The notes below the pieces were generated by a model. That model was not told where the DNA came from. It ran no database searches and was given only the letters and a program-made list of their open reading frames with translations. A DNA stretch of 64,000 bases from Adiantum capillus-veneris (lineage: Eukaryota > Streptophyta > Polypodiopsida > Polypodiales > Pteridaceae), in assembly GCA_014529385.2 (NCBI GenBank), contig CM043970.1:46364779-46428778 (forward strand), written 5' to 3'. The position numbers were made by a program, and so were the translations under genes. Positions 47,494 to 59,780 of the stretch are shown here, one piece after another (within the stretch, counting starts at the first letter, position 1; every line of letters begins with the position of its first letter).

Positions 47494-50400
47494 ATGTCAT
47501 ACATCATACTATGGTTGCTTCGAGGATTCATTTCCAACAAGGGACCACCGCTCTCTTATGCATGCGAAAAAAGAAGAGAGCATGATGCTTTCATATTGTT
47601 TGACCCTGGCTCTACTCAAAACTTCATTTCTATTGAGGTAGCTACCAAGCTAGGAATTCATGACTTTGAGATGGGTGAGATGGGAGATGTGGTACAAGCA
47701 GATGGAGCTTTCAAAGGAAAGAGGTTTCAGTCACTCCATTGATTGGGAAGCTAAGGCTCCATGCACAAAAATATGTTGATAAAGAAGATTTCATTATCTC
47801 TCCACTCAAGCATGAAGATGTTATCCTAGGGGCACTATGGTTTGATCGCATGCTTGCCACTATGAAGTTCCCTAAGAGAAAAGTCCTCTTCCCCTATCAT
47901 GGCAAGGATGTTGCACAAGATGTTAATAGTACAAGAAACACTATACCTCTTATACATAGTCAAACTTTAGACAAAGTAATGAAAAGCTCTCTTTTTTGTT
48001 ACATGGTTTTTGTCAAGGAGTCTAAGAATGATGTATTTTGTTCCTAATGAAGTTAAAAATGAAACTAAATAGGATTTAGAACTTTCTAGTTTCTTAAATG
48101 AGTTTCAAGATGTGTTTACGGATGACATTCCCAGGGATCTACCTCTCAAAAGGGGACAAGATGATTGTTCCATAGAACTTCTATACCTTGTAGTTCACTT
48201 CCTGACAAGCCTCCTAATTGAGTCTACTGGCTCGACAAGAAGAAATTATGAGGCAAGTGAACAAGATTTTGGAAAAAAGGATGTTCAAGCCTAGTTCATC
48301 TCCATTCTGTTCATCCGTTCTACTAGTACAAAAGAAAGATGGTGCTTATAGAATGTGTGTGGAATATTGGGTGCTTAATCGGATAACCATAAAGAATAGA
48401 TTTTATGTTCCTAGGATAAAAGATCTATTCAATAAGCTACAAGAGTCTACCTACTTTTGCAAAATAGATCTCAAAGCGGTTATCATTAGATAAGGAGAGT
48501 GCCCAAAGATATTCATAAGACGGCCTTTCGGATAACCTTTGGTCTATATAGGTTTTTGGTACTCCCTTTTGGAATTACCAATGCGCCGGCGGCTACTTTC
48601 AATCGGGCTCTTTAGATTTCATCAAAGTTTCACAGGAGTGTTCTTTGATGACATTATCATCTTCTTGAAGTCTATTGAGGAACATACGCAACATCTTCAT
48701 GTAATATTTCAAGTTTTGAGAGACAATAAGCTTTACATTTATCAAAATAAAAGTGAGTTTTTCTTAAAAGAGATTCAGTATTTAGGTCTTATTATCTCTC
48801 AAGCAGGGATCCGAATGGACCATGCAAAGTTAGAGGTAATAAAAGAATGGCCTATGCCAACGAATCTATTGAGAAGCTTTATAGGAATGTGTACATATTA
48901 TAGCCTGCTTCATAGAAATATTCTCATTCATAGCAGGCCCATTGTATGATTAGACTAAAAATAATCTTAAATTTGTATGGACTGCAAAAGAGAATGAAGC
49001 TTTTGAAAGGAAAAGCTTATCTCTCAACCCGTTCTAATATTACCAGACCTTTCATCTTCAAGAAGGGCATGCCATAGCATATGAAATTAGGAGATTGTTT
49101 GACCAAGAAAAGAATCTAGGCATATATGAAAAAGACCCTAGATGCTTGGAAGCATTATCTAATACGCACTCCATCTATTTTGTGCACAGACATGAGGTGG
49201 GCAAACACTCTCTCATAGTTTAATTTTCATATTGCTCACATAGCTGATAAGCACAACCAAGTGGCCGTCGATGCACTTTCAGAAAGGTCAGAACTGAACG
49301 ATGTATCAATAGCTACTCACAATGATCTATCCTATATGATAGATGAATACGCTACGGATCCAGACTTCAAAGATGTAATGTCAGCTATTGCACTAGGGAA
49401 TATAGAGAAACCATACACTATGCAAGATGGTTATCTTTTCTATGGCAATAGACTATGTGTTACACATAATTTACGTGAAAAGTTTATGTATGAATCTCAT
49501 GTTCCACCTTATGCGGGATATAGAGAGATCCAAGATTCTCTCAAGGGAGTAGAGATGTACTTTTATTGGCTACTAACAATGAAAGTAGACGTATCGAACT
49601 ATGTTTGCAAATGCATTGTATGTTAAAAGACAAAGTATGATCTATGAAACCAGCTTGGCTTGCTTCAACCATTGCCTATACTTGATTCCACATGGGAAAT
49701 TATATCCATGGATTTCATCTTTGGATTACCCAAGTCTATACATGGGAATATGCGAATATAGACAATAGTAGACCGGTTTAGCAAGCAAGTGTATTTCATA
49801 CCGGTCAAAAATGTTATTAAAGCACACCATATGGAAACCCTCTTTATTTCACAAATCTTTAAGTACCATGGCTTACCAGCATCTATAGTTTCCGATAGAG
49901 ATCCAAGAATGACTAGCAATTTTTAGAAGGGTCTCTTTGAGAAATTGGGTTCTAAGTTGAATTTCTCATTGGCCTATCACCCACAAATGGATGGCCAAAG
50001 TGAAATAGCAAATTCAACAATCATCAATCTACTAAATGCCTATGTTACAGAAGTAGATCAAAGAGACCAATGGAAAAAGTATTTACCCTTAGTAGAGAAT
50101 GCATACAATACATTGTCCATACTTCTAAAGAACTATAGAAGGTTATATAACCTTTTTCCAGGACATAGGAAAGGCACCCTTTGAGGTGATTGAAGGAAGA
50201 CCCAAACTCCCATTGATAGTCAAAACATTAGGGAACGTATTTGTTGCTAATGAGTATAACAAAGATCTTAAAGAATCCTTTCAAAAGATCAAAGAGTCTA
50301 TATCCATCATGCAACAGAAACAAAAATTTGTTGTTGAGAAGCATAGATGAGCCTTGAACTTCAAAGAAAATGATTGGGTATTGCTCAAGTTTCCCAAAGC
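47494..50400 (+). mobile_element. Second chromovirus-family copy, plus strand, heavily decayed
   Basis: Same family as 30339-38885 by protein similarity, opposite orientation. Protease: 47574-47742 (AFILFDPGSTQNFISIEVA). Spacer: 47739-48047. RT: 48218-48949, three frames (SSPFCSSVLLVQKKDGAYRMC; VFFDDIIIF; YLGLIISQAGI). RNase H: traces to 49260. Integrase: 49261-50184 (YESHVPPYAGYREIQ, CKCIVC, VDRFSKQ, VSDRDPRM, DGQSE). The second His of the HHCC module is Tyr. Gag, LTRs and chromodomain were not found; the last retroelement-like residues (NFKENDWVLLKFPKA) end near 50400. Many stops. Confidence 0.85.
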
Positions 50401-51517
50401 ATGCTTGAGTCACACTACGGGCAAGGGAACACGAGGACACCCAATAGGTCACCATAAATTGTTACCATATACATGTGGTAGTGATGTGTGTGAACACACT
50501 AGGACCGCCGGGGCATTTTTTCCCTCTTTAGGAGGTTTTTTCCCCCGAGCATTGTATATACGCCCATCACTCTAGGGCTATGTTAGCGGGTCACCACGAC
50601 GGACGTCTGTAGCATAGCTCTTTTGCACTAACATAATGTCAATATGCAAGGAAGCGACTCGGGATGGGGCACGGAGACTTAATGAGAGTGTCAATCTCAC
50701 TAATGTGAACTCAAGGGCTACTCATTCTATGACAAAAACAAATCAACCACTTCCTAGTCAGACAATCAGTCAATCTCAACACTCAACATCATCACACCTT
50801 TTCGGTATCCAAACAAATCCGGAATGCCACGAAACTTAAGGAGAGGTATCACAACACTTATGGGCTCAATCCTACCAAGTTCTGTCACCATGTGGGAAGG
50901 TACATAAATCAGGATCCATCACAAAAAATGTGCAGAAAATTGAAACAAAAGTACTTGGAAAGATCTACCTTAAGCATAGAAACACTTATCCATGGTCAAA
51001 ACATCAAAAAACAACCATTTTAACTCCCAAATCAATGCATTTAGCTCACAAACAATACGTCCCGAACCACAGCAGAATTGAAAATGATTACACTTAGATT
51101 GTATAGCAAGAGACAAGGAACGCAATGTGCTATTCGGATTAGAATTCTGATTATCAGCTCAGGAGAAAAGAGGATTACAAGTTGTAGTCACAAGCAGCCT
51201 CCACAATGCACGTTTCTTTTCTTCAGCTAATGATCCTTTTCTTCTCAAAACTAAGGGTTTTGACCATAAAAGTTAGGGGGCTTTCCCATGGCCATCCAGC
51301 CTCTTACAAGGGTGTAGACTCAGAGAAATAAAAAGGGTATGGTTTAATCTCATCATGATTGCAACTCATCTTAGGCTGAATTATAGGGTTTTTTCCGAAA
51401 AAATAGTGTCCACAGGGTTTGGTGTGCATACGCCTGTATGCACCTATATCAACCAAACATTCCCGCCTTCCTATTCATTCCACATCCTCGTGCAAGGTGT
51501 CTCTGAGTGAGTTTACT
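50401..51517. other. Intergenic, no feature recognised
   Basis: Unique-looking sequence with a pyrimidine/purine-rich ATTTTTTCCCTC..GGTTTTTTCCCCC stretch near 50515-50545. No gene. Confidence 0.45.
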
Positions 51518-54500
51518 TTACTGTCTTCTTTTGAGCGTTGCAGTGAGATTTCTGAACTTCTGAGCTCTTGCTTCAATCTCGACTTTGGTTGCCAGCTCTC
51601 TGAAGGGATTATTGTTGATGGTACTTAGGTAGGCGATGTGGTGGGCTGGCAGATCTTTCATCATTGGATTGAATATGAAAAAGTCCACTTTGAAGAAACC
51701 TGTCATGAAAGCTTCTTCGAAGGTCTGCATGTAATGAGAGGGCAGAAACATGACTCTTGTATATAATCCCATGATAGCATTTCTGTTGGGGATTTCTATC
51801 TCCATATTCCAGCAAATACCCCGCGTACCCTCGACAAAAACTTGCCATGGATGCTCTGCTGCTTCAATGTCTCTGAAAGCTGTAATGCGCGTGATGAGCA
51901 TTTTGGCAATCTTTACCAGCATCTGACAAGTGAGATCTAGGATCTCTTTCATCATATTGATTACTCCTTTTAGAGTTTGCACCATGTAATGCTCTGATGG
52001 GGGGTTGTTCTTAAGTAGTTTTGTGATTACCGGGTAGTTCAGCACTCCGGCCTTTTGTTTTGCCAACTATAAAAACTATCCCAGGATTGCCATTTGTTGA
52101 TGGGACAGTAAGTGGGGTTGATCCTGAGATGTTGGGGGGCGTTCCTGTAATACGTTTTGTCAGTTGGTCGTTGATCGAACCATTTTTTTCTCCAAGAGTG
52201 GTTGATTGTCAAGGATGGTTTCAATCTGAAGGGCCATAATCGGAACCTCTTTGTAGTCCCCTCTGCTGTTTGGTTCAATTTCTGGGAGCATCTTTTGCTG
52301 CCATAATCGAACTTCTTGTCGCATCAATGGTAGTGCGATCATCTCGTGCCCATGATTTTTTGCTACCTCATCTGGAGTGATCATGAGGAGAGGGCAGCCG
52401 ATTCCAGCACTTTTAGTTCATATTGCATATACGCCTTGTGTGAAGGGTCCTTTACTTCTGAGATCTAGTGCTGAATTTCATCTTTTGCCGACTCCGAGGT
52501 GGATGTCGTGGCTGGATCTGCAGATTCTTGCATGCCTTTTCCAGTGCTCGTAGTGGGCATCTCTGTTTGATGAGTTTCGAACGCTGATTGTTCGAATCCT
52601 TCTCCTTGCTCAAATTCTCCTGGGTCCTGCTGATACTTTGTTTGATTAGCTTTCAGAGCCTCTACTTCCCCACTTGCCTCAGCCAGTTGCCTCGTTAAGT
52701 CATTGATTTCCTCATCCTTGGCCTCTTGTAGGGCCCTATGACGTGTCATCATGATCTGTTTGTCATATTTCTCTTGTTTTAGGGCTTCTTTCAACTCTTT
52801 GATTTCCTGGCTCAAGGAAGTAGATCCTGCAGCCATCGTTGAAGAGGAGGGTGTCTCCTGTATGGCCAGGAGCTGAGTGAGAGACTTGCTAACCACTGCA
52901 TACGAGCCTTGTACCTTCTCATTTTGTTCCTTTTCTCTGGTTAGCTCCTCCTCAAGGCATTGTTGTTCGATCTGTGATGCGGAGTTCGCGTCGTTGAATT
53001 GTTGCACTTCTTTGTAATAGTATGTTGCATTTTATCGTTCTCTCTATAATTCCGATTGCACCTGGACTTGTGCATTCTTTAGTGCTTCAATTTGTTGCTT
53101 TAACTGCCAGGATTCTGTTGCTGCTCTAGATGCCTCCTTTTTGTTGTCTTCTAACTCCAGCTCCTTGAGGTTGTAAAGAGCTCTTTGACATTGGAATTGC
53201 AGTTTGATCTGCTCTAAGTGATCATCAATGTCAAATGACCTAACTATCTTCGCTCCTTCTTTTATGGCCACTTGTGTGCATGGCGTTCTTGGCCCATGCT
53301 GGTCCTTTCGGCTCCAATCCGATTGCTCAACCAGTTCAGCTTGCTTTTCCTTTTATTTCAAATCCTCTAATGCATCAGAGGTTGTGGCACGCTTTGTCTG
53401 TGACTCTGTTTTTTTATCTGTTTGCTATTCTGTCTGCTTTTCAACGACCCCTTGCTCCGACTGTCTTGCACTTTCTCCTTTCTCTTTTTTTGACATCTCT
53501 GAAAGTGTCTCAGCATCCTTGGGAGAACCAAGGTCTTGACCTTGTTGGTCCTGTGTGTCGTATTATCCCTCTCCTTGCGAGTGACTTTCCTCTTTTTTAC
53601 TCTTACCAAATTCGTCAGATGATTCTAGATCATCGACACGTTGCTTCTTTGATTCTTCTTGCTGCCTTTGCTCCATCTTTCGCTTGAGCTCATTGTGAAT
53701 TCGTTGCCGCATGGCGTCATCTTCCTTCCTCTTTTGTTGCTTGATCCTTTCCAAGGCCTCTGTTTGCCTGCATATCAGCGGAGCATTCTCGACTTCATCG
53801 TCTTCTTTCTCATCATCCACTTCTATTTCTTGGGTTTGATGCTGATCTTTCTTTTGTTGGTGGAGCTTTTCCCTCAATGACTGAGCCTCTTCCATTGTCC
53901 TCCTGGCATGAGTGATGGGGATAGCTTCTGCCAAATGTGCAGCCCTTTTCTTTAACCGGGTGTATCCCAGGGTGTATGGGCTATCCTACTCTTCCTCCGA
54001 AGATTGGTACTCAGAAGGAGTATCTCTTGGGTGGGACCCCTCTTCCTGGCTACTCCTAGCATCTGACTCGGTTTTCTCACTATCAGAATCCCTTAAAGGT
54101 GCACTTTGCCTTGTCTATTTGACTCCAAGATTCGGCCTTGTAGAAGGTCCTGCCACTGGTCTCACAGCTCTTTTGGACCTGTGGATTACATTTATCTGCG
54201 CTTCGGCAGGTGGTAGATCGTCGATCATGCCCAGTGCTTAATAGGCTATCCGTGTGAGCATTGGTCCTCCATTCATGTAAGCTTTACTTCTTTGACCGCC
54301 CTTCAGGTTTGCTTCCACAATCGTGTCAAGAAGATAGTTGCCAAAGTCGCATCGCCATGCCTTCAGCCAAGCCCATCGCCATTACCACTGCCATATGTAA
54401 CAAGGGTTCGTATATCTAGGCGGCTTCTGCACCTTGAAATGTTGTGATATAAGACGCAATGGTAGTTCTGTTTCTGAGTAGATCAGGTCTTGATATGTCA

Positions 54501-55002
54501 ACTTGTGGCCTCATTGCTTCAAAAAGGCTTTATCATTGTCTATTGCCTTCGTTTTTTGCAAATAGATTGTGTGTCCCCTGTGGCAAGTGGAGGGCTTCAT
54601 TGATGATTTCAGTTGTAATTTTTACCTTAACAATTGCCCCATCCTTCTCTGTCAAAGTTGCTTCCCCATTGTATTGAATTGCACTTATGAGCTCATGAGC
54701 TCGTCTGAAATCTGTTCCCCAAGGAGGCAGTCGTAAGAAGTTGTCGAGCTGTAGGCACCTGACCCTGCTTGCACTTCTAGTTTCTGGTGCAAAGTCCACA
54801 TTTGCTGTGGAAAGATGGTGGTCTCTACAATTTCTACATCTGCTGCTTGGAACCTTCCGATGAAAATGTTTGCCGGAATTGCTTCAAGTACTTGTTCAGT
54901 GAGGTGAGCTTTCTCATTTGATGAGATATCGGTTATCTCATAGGGTGCCACATTCCACTCCCTTTGTGCTTTTCTTTGAGGCATCCCGTTGCCAATTTGC
55001 AA
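51518..55002 (-). pseudogene. Long broken coiled-coil ORF, possibly an extra ORF of a retroelement
   Basis: A protein of roughly 1,000 residues can be traced down the minus strand through frames starting at 55002, 54799, 53934, 53271, 53007, 52384 and 52066. The N-terminal part includes KITTEIINEALHLPQGT, a pattern that resembles the 'putative plant transposon protein' domain seen in extra ORFs of Athila-like elements. The middle is highly charged with long coiled coils (ERIKQQKRKEDDAMRQR; LSQEIKELKEALKQEK; EINDLTRQLAEASGEVEAL). The C-terminal part is globular-looking (LYTRVMFLPSHYMQTFEEAF). At least five stops or frame changes. It could be the downstream ORF of the 57-64 kb element or a separate gene. 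Confidence 0.5.
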
Positions 55003-55182
55003 GTGAAATCAGGTTTTATCCTATCGATCAAAATTGTCGAGAAGTGTAAACTTGACCATAAAATGAAAAAGTGAGCTTAACTTTGTCAAACCTAGTCCAA
55101 GTTTGACCAAATTTAACTAGTGCACCTACGATTACTATAGGCATAAGACTGTAATGTAACAGATGGATTTTGGCAAAAAGGA

Positions 55183-56298
55183 ACATGGATTGCGATCCAT
55201 GTTGGGAAGCATTTGAAAATTCTAACTTTGGGAAGTTGCTCCTAGGCATAAGGGGATGCTACTGAGCAATTTTCTCTGGATTTAGGGCTGAAGGTAGATG
55301 GATCGCGATCCATGTTGGGCAATATTTTGAAAATCTGATGATACCATCTGGTAAGTTCATCTTGATTATGACTTGGTCCAAATTTTTTGGGATTTGGATC
55401 AATGGTTTGACACTTGGACTGAATTTTGGAAATCATGTACAGATTTAGAGATTTTGGCTTTTTGAAGTGGATTTTGGGATTATGGCTTGAAACTTCATTG
55501 CTTGGCTTTCTTGATCATACTGAATCAGATGGGATGGGTAGTACTTATTTTGGCCAAAAAGGTACATGGACCGCGATCCATGTTGGGAAGAATTTTGATA
55601 CAGTTCTTGTGCACATTGGTTTCTATAGGTTTTCCTAGTATACTGGTGAAATTTTTTCAACTTTGGATGTGTTTTTCCATAGTTTGCCTCATTTTTTAGT
55701 TTATGGCCATATTTTTTTCGTTTTGACCAAATCTGTTTTTGGCAACCACTTTTGGAGTCATGTTTTGCATGAGATCTCTCCTTGCTTTGATTTCTGATGA
55801 TTGAGGTCTGTAGTTCATAGCTTTGCTTGGTTCCTTGGCAATTTCCCCCAGACATTGAATTCTTTTGACAAGGCAAACTGAATCCAGCAAGTTTCACCAT
55901 TTTGCAAGTAAACTTTTGCTTGGTTTTGATCCCATCACCATTCTTAGGTTACATTTGCTTGTTGATAGGCTTTGAGGAGAGTGTGAAGTTTCACAACTTA
56001 CTTTAGCAGTAATTTTGACCAAAAGACCATTGACAAACTGAAAGTAGCAATCTAGGTGGGTTTGATGATCTGTAGAGCACTTTTTGTGATCATTTTGCAA
56101 CACCGGTACTATTTGTACATTGTCCAGCTAGTGAGCCACTTTTATCCTGATTTTGGCAAAAAGGTACATGGATTGCGATCCATGTTGGGATGCTTTTTGC
56201 AAAAGCAGTCATGGGGTTTTGTTCCTGACCCTCTATTGTTGCTCTTGTAGAAGTTTCCCTAATTTTAGGGTTTTAGAAACATGGATCACGATCCATGT
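55183..56298. repeat. Five dispersed copies of a 20-bp palindrome
   Basis: Consensus ACATGGATCGCGATCCATGT. Copies at 55183-55202, 55296-55315, 55564-55583, 56166-56185 and 56279-56298, each with at most one or two changes, mainly in the left half. Four share flanks (GGCAAAAAGG before, TTGGGA after), so the repeat unit is wider than the palindrome. Confidence 0.9.
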
Positions 56299-56594
56299 TC
56301 CAGCACCTTTTTCTATTGTTTTTAGCTTGGCTGATTCTGTCAGTTAGTTGGGGTCTACTGATGAACTTTTTCTTGTTTTTGATGGGTATTGGACTTCCTC
56401 ATTGGCCCTTTTAGTTTGCCGATTTTGTGACCTTATACTACTTCGATTTGTTGTTTTGGTATTGTTGATGCAGTATGGGTCACACACACATGCTCTTGCA
56501 AGGTTAATGATCATACCTGTCAAATCTAGTGTAGTGAGATCCACCGAGGTGGTCGCAGCAGGTAGAAGCAACTCCGAAAACTCTATGCTCCTGT

Positions 56595-56596
<2 letters not shown>

Positions 56597-56654
<58 letters not shown>
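56597..56654. repeat. (TC)n microsatellite
   Basis: Pure TC dinucleotide tract, about 58 bp. Confidence 0.97.
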
Positions 56655-56661
<7 letters not shown>

Positions 56662-57637
56662 AATGAGCTTCTGTTGCCCCTTTTGACTATATGATCCCAG
56701 TCTACTCGGAATGCCCCAGTTATACTTACCTTTATTGCTCATATCTTGTTGGGCACATCACCTACGGTTCGAACCGTTCGTCATTCTGTACAAGTGGCGT
56801 TCGATCTGCAGTTTTGATTCTTCAGAAGTTGGCTCAAAATTCATCTTGTGTCGAACTTTTCCATATATGCCATGTTTGAAGTCCTTGCTTTGAAGTTTCG
56901 GCGTTTGCTTTCAAAAGTCGATTCTGACTTTCCTGGCTCGACTTATCAATTTTTTGTTGATTACCTATCATTTTTTCCTTTTTTATAAAAGAAAATTATT
57001 TACAATGATTATTAGTCGGCCAAAAATTAGCCAAAATTAGTGTCGCCTCCCTTATATACATACTCTTATTTTGGTATTATATAGTGACGGTTTGGCTCAT
57101 GATTATGCCAACTAAGAGTCTGTCAGGATCTGAAAAACTTGTGTTTTTTAAAGAAAAGGAAAGGAAACGAAACGAAACAAAAAGAAAAGAAGTAAGATGA
57201 TAATAATGGTATATATAAATGATAATCCAGCCGCATTTCCCCCCTTCTTAGAGTGAGTCATCCGCGACGAACATGTGTCAGAGTGCGTGGGAATAAAGCG
57301 CGTGTCTATGCATAACCATATAGTGCGGCTCTATGATGCCAATGGAGGATATGCATGGGAAAACAAAATGATGTGCAAGAGATAGGTGTTGAACAATATG
57401 TTCAGTGGCTGTTGGTGGCGAGGTTCCTTGGAAGCTGCGTAGTCCGAACAATAGTAATTGTAGAAAGCGCGCTCTGTGTTTGACTGTGACCTGCAAAAGT
57501 TTTGATGTTGTCGGTGGGGTCGGTTTTTTGCATTGTATGGGTTGCCATCGAAATTGCTTAGGTATGGATCCACTAGAAGAGGCATCGTGAAGGTGAGGTT
57601 GTTTTGGTTGCCATACCCATTTGAGTGTGGTTGGATG

Positions 57638-58834
57638 TCAAAGAGAGTGGTCCATCGGGTTAGGCCGTTTGACAACAATAGTGGGCAATTTGTGGTGGTT
57701 TAATTTTTGTGTAGGCAATGTAGGTTTACGTGTATTGATTTTTCGTTTAGGTATCCACAATTGCATAGGCTTGGTTTCCATGATTGATCTCTTAACCCAT
57801 ATTTTTGTGACCATGGTGGTGGATGATCGTTGAGCTGCTGCATGTGGCGATGGTAGAGGTTCCCATTCATGGTCCGTTTGTACGAATGGCGTGGCTAAAG
57901 ATTGGCCCTCGTGTTCGATGAGTAAATTGTTGTCCTGCCAGTTTGGTGTGGCTTGATAAGTGCGCATCCATAGCACTCCCAGAATAACTGCTTCGTTCAG
58001 ATGATGATCTTCAGCCACATGAAATTGATGTGGATAAACTGTCCCATCAATGGTGATTGGTAAATTTATGTGGCCTAGACTATCCATAGTACCTTTGTTT
58101 GCGACCTTGAACCCCATAGTGCTAAGCATTAGAGGTTCCTGTGTGATTTTTCTAAAAGTGGAGTACTTAACCACATTAGCTATGGCCCCTGTGTCCACCA
58201 ACGCTCTTTCGGTGGTGCCATCGACAAGTTGTAACTGAATGCATAGATCCATTCCTTCTAACCATGAAGCTGTTGTTTGTACGGATGTTATCGAAGCATT
58301 CTGAATAGCCACGTCCTGTTGTTCTTTCCTTTGGAAGTTTGCTTGTTCCCTGCGTTTTAATATTTTGAGTTTGGCTTCCTGTTGTGCTTGTTCCTGAATG
58401 TCCAGTGCTTGACCTCTGTGTTGAGTTGCTGCATGGAGTGTTGCGAGTTCTTCTGGTGTCAGCGGAAGAAGATATTTCTTTAACCTGCAACCACTCGTCC
58501 AATTAGGCATTTCCTCTCCTGCGAATGTTGCAAGTTTGATGGCTCCACTTTGTGATGTATCATGGATCACAAAAGGCCCCATTCCTCGCTTTTTGAGTTT
58601 TTTGGAGTGTTGTTTTAGGGTATACATGAGAACGTAATCCCCTTTTTGGAGCTCCTTACCAATCACGTGCTGATCATGAAAAGCTTTCATTTGCTTTTTC
58701 TGAGCATATATCCCAGCTATCGCTTCAAGTCTAGTTTTATCTAATTGTTCTAGGGTGTCTAGTCTCTCCGATAGCTCATGGCCCGTCCATCCTAATTGTG
58801 TTGCCACTCTGAGGGATTTGATTAGGAATTCCAA
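57638..58834 (-). pseudogene. Integrase C-terminus fused to a retropepsin-like domain
   Basis: One uninterrupted 398-codon frame. Residues 1-40 end the integrase core and ~60-122 form the GPY/F module (GDYVLMYTLKQHSKKL, RGMGPFVIHD). A Gln/Glu-rich linker (~127-190) follows. Residues ~195-305 then look like an aspartic protease: active-site strand RALVDTGAIANVV (DTG at 214-216), flap-like PITIDGTVYPHQFHV, and EAVILGVLWM, the usual ILG-W strand. The tail is basic. The same frame runs upstream through a single TAA (58892-58894) into the integrase core, so the fusion is ancestral rather than a frame accident. Protease domains normally precede RT in this group. Confidence 0.75.
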
Positions 58835-58891
58835 TGGTAGTATCGCATTAATCCCGAATACCAGGTTAAAGGGAGTAGTTCCAATGGAATT

Positions 58892-59266
58892 TTAAAAAGC
58901 TACGCGGTAAGCCCATAAGGCGGTGTGTACCTTTTGATTCCGATCATTTCTTGAGTCGCTGACTATCTTGGTGAGCACTGTGCATAGGATTTTTTTGGTA
59001 CTCTCTGCCTGTCCGTTGGCTTGCGGATGATAGGGTGCTGACTTGTGATGGACCACCATGAATTCGTCAAGGAGGCTCTCAATGACGTCGTTCACAAAGT
59101 GTGTTCCTCTATCGCTTACTATTTCGATTGGTAGTCCATACCGCGTAAAGACGTTTTTAAAAAGGAACTGAGCTGTAGTCCTTGCATCATTTTTTTGGGT
59201 TGCTTTGGCTTCCGCCCATTTCGTCATGTAGTTTGTTGCTACGATGATGTATTGTGCGTGTGTCAT
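58892..59266 (-). pseudogene. Integrase catalytic core
   Basis: Contains VATNYMTKWAEA, where the first catalytic Asp of the family (TDYxTKW) is Asn, then VSDRGTHF (Asp) and NGQAESTKKIL (Glu). The frame continues from the zinc module through a TGA at 59306-59308 that replaces the Trp of the WGIDFIGPI motif. Confidence 0.85.
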
Positions 59267-59305
59267 GTATCCTAAAGGGTTGATGGGGCCAATGAAGTCA
59301 ATGCC

Positions 59306-59748
59306 TCATTTGGCAAATGCACATACACCCATCATTGGCCTCAGTGGCATTTCGTCTCTCCTCTGGGGTGGTTCTGTGCGTTGACATTCATCACATCGTT
59401 TGACATATGTCGTTGCATCCATGAACAATGTTGGCCACCATATGCCTGAGTGTAGCACTAGCTTTGTCGTTTTATCAGCGGCGGCGAAGTGTCCCCCGGG
59501 TTGTCCCGAGTGTGCTTGATCTAGGATGACGTAATATCGCTTTCTGTAGCACACAACCGTGATTGTTTGTCCTTTCCCTGCCTGTACAGTTGGTTGGCAA
59601 TGACCAGATAGTGTTTGGCCTCTTCCTCGACAGTTTTCATTCTTGCTTTGCCCCATTCCCTTGGAAAGGTTTTGTTTTGTAAGTACTCAACTATGTGAGC
59701 ACTCCATTTAGGTGCTTGTGCTACACAAAACATTGTGGCATGCTCCAC
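59306..59748 (-). pseudogene. Integrase N-terminal zinc module and RNase H linker
   Basis: 59656-59306 carries the HHCC module (LDQAHSGQPGGHFAAADKT, YVKRCDECQRTEP). 59748-59521, in another frame, holds the preceding linker. Confidence 0.8.
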
Positions 59749-59780
59749 TGGGGGCTATATTATACAACTATCATAGGATT

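Larger units (their letters stand above)
55003..57637. other. Leader- or LTR-like non-coding region with palindrome array
   Basis: No reliable protein frame. Holds five copies of a 20-bp palindrome (55183-56298) and a TC tract (56597-56654). It separates the integrase end of the minus-strand element from the coiled-coil ORF and could be an intergenic spacer or LTR of that element. Confidence 0.45.
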
